58,111 nt of DNA from Mycobacterium hubeiense (GTDB lineage Bacteria > Actinomycetota > Actinomycetes > Mycobacteriales > Mycobacteriaceae), in assembly GCF_002838065.1 (NCBI RefSeq), contig NZ_PIZU01000033.1:1-58111 (forward strand), read 5' to 3'. Both the position numbers and the translations under genes were made by a program. Below, in pieces: positions 54,564 to 58,111 of this stretch. The notes under the pieces were generated by a model. That model saw only the letters and a program-made list of their open reading frames with translations, searched no databases and was not told the origin of the DNA. Every line of letters starts with the position of its first letter. The first letter of the stretch is position 1.

Positions 54564-54869
54564 TCAGTATGCGTAGCGGTGGTACTGGGCCATGTAGCGC
54601 AGCGACGGCGTCAGCATCATGCCCTTGAGCGTCGCTCGGTAATACCACGGCACGCTGGCGAAGTGCGCACTACGAGTCGTGACCGACGGTGAGTTACCCG
54701 GCGTGATCGCAGTCGTCGACCAGTCGTAGTCAATGCGGTCGACGATCTCCTTGGCCCACCGGTCGCCGAGGATAGGGTTATCCAGGTCGGCATCGAGCGC
54801 CTTGGCGTAGAACGTCGCGAGCATGGTCTGCGGTGCACCGCTGAGATCGACGCGCAGTTTCTCGGTCAC
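54564..54869 (-). pseudogene. Internally deleted TcmP/PPM1-type SAM-dependent methyltransferase
   Basis: Residues 1-70 from the GTG at 54869 match the start of mycobacterial leucine-carboxymethyltransferase-like enzymes (MTEKLRVDLSGAPQTM... TTRSAHF). The last 31 residues (SVPWYYRATLKGMM...AQYHRYAY) look like the family C-terminus. The whole protein is 101 residues against about 280 expected, and the central SAM-binding core is gone. The junction near SAHF-ASVPW keeps the frame, so a short product may still be made, but it cannot be an active methyltransferase. Confidence 0.65.
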
Positions 54870-54933
54870 GTCACCGACGCTAGTCCCGTTGGGGTCGCCA
54901 CGCGTACCGGCTGAACGACGGTCGGCGTGGCGT

Positions 54934-55944
54934 TCAGCCAGCGGCTTTGGCCTTGCGCCGGGCTTCCCGCAATTGCACCCAGAATTGCGCCGCCTCGCGG
55001 ATCGACTCCTCCACTGGCCTTGGCTGCCAACCCAATTCGCGCGCCGCCTTGCTGCAATCGACCGGCGCCTCGGCGCGCATCAGCCGCAGCGACGCCAGCG
55101 ACAGCCGCTCATCAGTGCCCCGCAGCCGCCCCTTGATCGTCCCGAGGGTGGCCAGCACATAGGTCACCGGAAGCGGTATCGACTTTGTCGGCGGCGCCAC
55201 CCCGGCGGCCTCCGCGGCAATGCGGGCCACCTCGGCGTTGCTGATCATCTTCTCCGAAATCAGGTACCGCTCACCGACGCGACCCTTCTCGGCGGCGAGG
55301 ATGAGCGCCCGCGCTGCATCGGTCACCCCGACGGCTTCCAGCTCGATGCCCTTCATCACGAACGGCAGCTTGCCGAACGCGGCGCCCGCGATGATCTCAC
55401 CGTGCGGTGTGCGACCCCAGTCGCCGCTGCCGTAGGTGGTCGACACGCACATCGCCACCGCGGGCAGGCCGTGTTCGCGCGCATACCGCAGCACCAGCTC
55501 CTCGGCCTGCACCCGCGAACGCACGTACGGCGTCAGACCGCGGTCGCGGATGATGTCCTCCTCGGAGGCGCGGTGGCCACGTCGCCGACCGACCGTCGCA
55601 TAGCTGCTCGTGTAGACAAAGCGATGCAGCCCAGCATCTTTCGCGATGTCCACGACGTTTCGCGTGCCGTCGACGTTGGTGCGGAACAGCGGCGACGGGT
55701 CGCGCAGCCAGCCGCGGGTGTCGACGACGCAGTAGTACACGTCGTCGCAGCCGTCCATCGCCTCGCGCAACGTGTCGTCATCGAAGATGTCGCCGTGGAA
55801 CCGGGTGACGTCCAGATCGTCGATGCCGATGGTGTTCGCCGTCGGCCGCACCATCACCCGCACATCGTGGCCGTCGGCCACCAACTGCCGGGTGACGTGC
55901 GAACCAAGGAAGCCATTGGCGCCGATGACCAGCTTCGGGCTCAT
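54934..55944 (-). CDS. NAD(P)-dependent extended SDR / epimerase family (Rv0139 ortholog)
   Basis: A 336-residue protein from the ATG at 55944, overlapping the SnoaL-like gene (ATGA). The Rossmann motif GANGFLG is at residues 8-14. The active-site Tyr is Y140, but the usual YxxxK lysine is R144 (YVRSRVQAEE). 3-beta-hydroxysteroid dehydrogenase and dihydroflavonol reductase relatives share the fold. With the upstream KstR-like box, a sterol or lipid substrate is possible. Confidence 0.85.
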   Translation of the reverse strand: MSPKLVIGANGFLGSHVTRQLVADGHDVRVMVRPTANTIGIDDLDVTRFHGDIFDDDTLREAMDGCDDVYYCVVDTRGWLRDPSPLFRTNVDGTRNVVDIAKDAGLHRFVYTSSYATVGRRRGHRASEEDIIRDRGLTPYVRSRVQAEELVLRYAREHGLPAVAMCVSTTYGSGDWGRTPHGEIIAGAAFGKLPFVMKGIELEAVGVTDAARALILAAEKGRVGERYLISEKMISNAEVARIAAEAAGVAPPTKSIPLPVTYVLATLGTIKGRLRGTDERLSLASLRLMRAEAPVDCSKAARELGWQPRPVEESIREAAQFWVQLREARRKAKAAG

Positions 55945-56447
55945 TTGTTGCCTCCGTACTGACGCATCCAGTTCGCCGCCTCGTCGGTCAGCGTGCCCAG
56001 TTCCTGGGCCTTGCGGCACCATTTCATGGCCGCCGCGACGAACCGCAACGGGTTGTAGATGTCTTCTTGCCGGCACCACAGCCCGTCGCCGGCATAGGTG
56101 ACGATCGAGATGTTGGTGGCGCTGATGACCGTGCCGTCGCCGGGGTCGCGCATCGGGTTGTCCAGCTCGCAGATGACCCGTCCGGTCGGCTCGTCGATCA
56201 CTGTCCACAGCGACGGGAACGAGGTCATGTAGCTGCCCGGGAAGCTCTCCATCGTCTTCCAGATCCAGGCGCGGACTTCGTCGCGGCCCCGCATCGTGCC
56301 TGCCGCGTGCTCGACGTAAACCACATCGGGCGTGTACTGCTCAACCCAGGGATCCCAGTCGCGGGTCTCGGCGGCGCGAGCCACCGTGTGCTCGAAGTTC
56401 GCGAACGCCTCGGCCAGCTCGGAGCGGGTGAACGTCTTGGTCGTCAC
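55941..56447 (-). CDS. SnoaL-like / NTF2-fold protein (Rv0138 ortholog)
   Basis: A 168-residue alpha-beta barrel protein from the GTG at 56447 (MTTKTFTRSELAEAF). RDWDPWVEQYTPDVVYVEHAAGTMRGRDEVRAWI is the typical ring of the cone fold, with the His-Asp pair often used in catalysis. Rv0138 has 167 residues. It is co-translated with the SDR gene and sits directly behind a KstR-type palindrome. Confidence 0.83.
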   Translation of the reverse strand: MTTKTFTRSELAEAFANFEHTVARAAETRDWDPWVEQYTPDVVYVEHAAGTMRGRDEVRAWIWKTMESFPGSYMTSFPSLWTVIDEPTGRVICELDNPMRDPGDGTVISATNISIVTYAGDGLWCRQEDIYNPLRFVAAAMKWCRKAQELGTLTDEAANWMRQYGGNK

Positions 56448-56456
56448 ACCCAGAAC

Positions 56457-56470
56457 TAGAACACGTTCTA
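56457..56470. promoter_or_regulatory. KstR-type palindrome upstream of the SnoaL-SDR operon
   Basis: TAGAACACGTTCTA fits the KstR motif TnnAACnnGTTnnA exactly and is 9 bp upstream of the operon start. KstR controls sterol catabolism in mycobacteria. The short motif could also serve a different TetR regulator. Confidence 0.55.
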
Positions 56471-56812
56471 CCGACGTTTGTCGAGCACTGCTTGCCCGCT
56501 CCGCCGCGCCATAACCAGTGCGCCGATGACCGCGATGGCACCCACGGCGGTCAGCGTGATCGTCCAGGTCCGCCGATCGCGCAGTTCCGCGTCGCATAGT
56601 GCGACGTAGTCGGGGTTCACCAGGACTTCGTCGAGCACAGGGATGTTCACGCCGCCGAAGTCGGTCGCCGCGCGGGCCTCGGAGTAGTCGGGCATGGCCG
56701 CGCTGCCGCAGCTCACACCCTCTTCGCCGACCGAGACCGGTACCAAGAGCCCGACGATTCCGACGATTGCTGCCACCACGCCGACGAAAAGAACCACCCA
56801 TCGCATCCTCAT
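56468..56812 (-). CDS. Two-pass membrane protein, unknown function
   Basis: A 114-residue protein from the ATG at 56812 (a second ATG two codons on). A membrane helix at 5-27 leads to an outside loop with two cysteines (VSCGSAAMPDY and YVALCDAEL), then a second helix near 82-100 and a basic tail. The loop cysteines could form a disulfide. Its stop codon lies inside the KstR-like box of the next operon. Confidence 0.7.
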   Translation of the reverse strand: MRMRWVVLFVGVVAAIVGIVGLLVPVSVGEEGVSCGSAAMPDYSEARAATDFGGVNIPVLDEVLVNPDYVALCDAELRDRRTWTITLTAVGAIAVIGALVMARRSGQAVLDKRR

Positions 56813-56851
56813 GCTGTGCGGCGTACCCGGATCGGCGCGCGGCCAAGCCCG

Positions 56852-57253
56852 TCAGTAGACGCTGAGCACGCGGCGATCGCCGAGTGGGCTCGCCAGCGGC
56901 ACCTCGAGCGTTCCGTCGAGCGCGATCATGATGCACATCCGGCCGACGGCCTCCGGCGGCGTACCACTCTGAAGGCGCACGGTGACCGTGTCAGGCGTCT
57001 CCTGCACGGTGGCGTGCACGCCGTAGCACTCGGGAGTGCCGGTGGTGAAGTGGACGGCGACGGCGTTGGGGTTCGGCACGCGACTCCATGAGTCGACGGG
57101 TACCGGACGCGGGTCGACGATCGCCGGGTTGTCGACGAACACCACGCCGGGGTCGCCCGGCGGCCGCTCCGGCGGTGCGACCGTCGTCTCCGCCGCCGCC
57201 ACCGGCGCGCACCACACGGCGAGCGCGAGCAGAGCTGATCCGAACCATCGCAT
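56852..57253 (-). CDS. Small secreted protein, unknown function
   Basis: A 133-residue exported protein. The signal peptide (MRWFGSALLALAVWCAPVAAA) ends before ETTVAPPERPPGDPG. The mature part is beta-rich with two cysteines (TPECYGVHAT and RMCIMIAL) that probably pair. It precedes the two-pass protein by 39 bp on the same strand. Confidence 0.72.
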   Translation of the reverse strand: MRWFGSALLALAVWCAPVAAAETTVAPPERPPGDPGVVFVDNPAIVDPRPVPVDSWSRVPNPNAVAVHFTTGTPECYGVHATVQETPDTVTVRLQSGTPPEAVGRMCIMIALDGTLEVPLASPLGDRRVLSVY

Positions 57254-57412
57254 AGCTTCACGTTAGCCAACGGTTCGGGATGGGCAGGCGGTAGCGCACC
57301 GCCACGTAGACCCTGGCGATTTACGGCAGGCTGGCGGGGCCGTCGTTGGTGCGGATCACGTCAGGACGGATGCGGATGATGGCGCGACCATTATCGACGG
57401 CGCTTCGCCACC

Positions 57413-57472
57413 GTGATTTCGGCGCAGCTGGTCGCGCTCAGCGCTCAGCGCAACTGCGCGCGCCGAAATCAC
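57413..57472. repeat. Long inverted repeat upstream of msrA
   Basis: Perfect 13-bp arms GTGATTTCGGCGC (57413-57425) and GCGCCGAAATCAC (57460-57472) enclose 34 bp that holds inner AGCGCTCAGCGC symmetry. It lies 21 bp upstream of the msrA ATG. It may be a terminator for upstream transcription or a regulatory hairpin in the msrA leader. Confidence 0.6.
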
Positions 57473-57493
57473 CACGGCAGGCACTATGGAGTC

Positions 57494-58009
57494 ATGACCG
57501 AGTACAAGAAGGCGATCCTGGCCGGCGGCTGCTTCTGGGGTATGCAGGATCTGATCCGCAAGCAGCCCGGCGTGGTGTCCACCCGCGTCGGCTACACCGG
57601 CGGCGAGAACGCCAACGCCACCTACCGCAATCACCCCGGCCACGCCGAGGCCGTCGAGATCATCTACGACCCGACACAGACCGACTTTCGTACGCTGCTG
57701 GAGTTCTTCTTCCAGATCCACGACCCCACCACCAAGGACCGGCAGGGCAACGACGTCGGCACCAGCTACCGCTCGGCGATCTTCTACCTCGACGACGAGC
57801 AGAAACGCATCGCGCTGGACACTATCGCCGACGTCGACGCGTCGGGGCTGTGGCCGGGCAAGGTCGTCACGGAAGTGACTCCGGCAAGCGACTTCTGGGA
57901 GGCCGAGCCGGAGCACCAGGACTACCTGCAGCGTTACCCGAATGGCTACACCTGCCACTTCCCGCGGCCGGGCTGGAAGCTGCCCAAGCGCGAGACCGCC
58001 AGCCAGTAG
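57494..58009 (+). CDS. msrA: Peptide methionine sulfoxide reductase MsrA (Rv0137c ortholog)
   Basis: A 171-residue enzyme that repairs methionine-S-sulfoxide using thioredoxin. The catalytic C13 is in GGCFWG, and the resolving C154 is in NGYTCHFPRPGW, the same positions as in the M. tuberculosis enzyme as I recall it. The start is the ATG at 57494. Nothing can be assigned in the last 102 bp of the window. Confidence 0.95.
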   Translation: MTEYKKAILAGGCFWGMQDLIRKQPGVVSTRVGYTGGENANATYRNHPGHAEAVEIIYDPTQTDFRTLLEFFFQIHDPTTKDRQGNDVGTSYRSAIFYLDDEQKRIALDTIADVDASGLWPGKVVTEVTPASDFWEAEPEHQDYLQRYPNGYTCHFPRPGWKLPKRETASQ

Positions 58010-58111
58010 GCCCCCCCGTTGAGACTGCACACCGGGCGCAAGAGTACGAGAACGGTCCTTTATCACCGCAGAGTCATTCCTGAAGGAGCGGGGCCGGTCA
58101 AGACCCAGAGT

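Overview
The window is high-GC actinobacterial DNA and reads as a chromosomal piece of a non-tuberculous, probably environmental Mycobacterium (Mycolicibacterium-like). The main evidence is gene order. From 7805 to 45069 the backbone follows the M. tuberculosis order Rv3841 to Rv3859c (bfrB, glpQ1, Rv3843c, sodA, Rv3847, a membrane protein, espR, Rv3850, hns-like Rv3852, rraA, ethA/ethR, the PHP protein Rv3856c, gltD, gltB). From 48423 to 58009 it follows Rv0143c to Rv0137c in inverted order (chloride channel, AlkA-like glycosylase, DUF427, SDR, SnoaL-like, msrA). The ortholog names are recalled family knowledge, not a database search.

Layout. 1-7.7 kb is accessory: a decaying type I restriction-modification module (hsdM, frameshifted hsdS); a type VII secretion (ESX)-style toxin cassette on the minus strand (EspC-like partner, large protein with a DNA/RNA non-specific endonuclease C-terminus, YezG-like immunity protein); and a stand-alone TnpB-derived RuvC protein that lacks the zinc ribbon. 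7.7-28 kb is mostly core: iron storage under two IdeR boxes, SodA, a GDT1/TMEM165 manganese exporter behind a yybP-ykoY riboswitch, EspR, an ImmA-like protease module, a copper module (ycnI-copC-copD), a TipA-like MerR regulator coupled to rraA, ethA/ethR, a Y-family polymerase whose start codon lies in a LexA-like box, an acyl-CoA dehydrogenase and a MarR-regulated gene. 29.3-32.5 kb is an espA-espC-espD-like operon with a fourth membrane-protein gene. 32.5-34.9 kb is a TrkA-type protein and a K+/H+ antiporter. 34.9-37.8 kb is a complete IS21-family element with a 6-bp target duplication. gltD/gltB, a CPH-type metal ATPase behind a perfect 23-bp palindrome, and the Rv0143c-Rv0137c block close the window.

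Themes. Metal and redox homeostasis is dense (bfrB, sodA, dps, msrA, Mn riboswitch/exporter, copper genes, CPH ATPase), and the sequence shows cognate-looking operators for several of these. ESX-1 biology appears three times: EspR, the espACD-like operon and the ESX-type toxin cassette. No ESX core machinery is present in the window.

Signs of decay are frequent. hsdS, the espA-like gene and a small secreted protein each carry a one-base homopolymer shift. Aquaporin, a TcmP-type methyltransferase and a DUF222 (13E12-type) protein survive only as fragments. The one-base shifts could also be sequencing errors. I see no rRNA, tRNA or CRISPR array.
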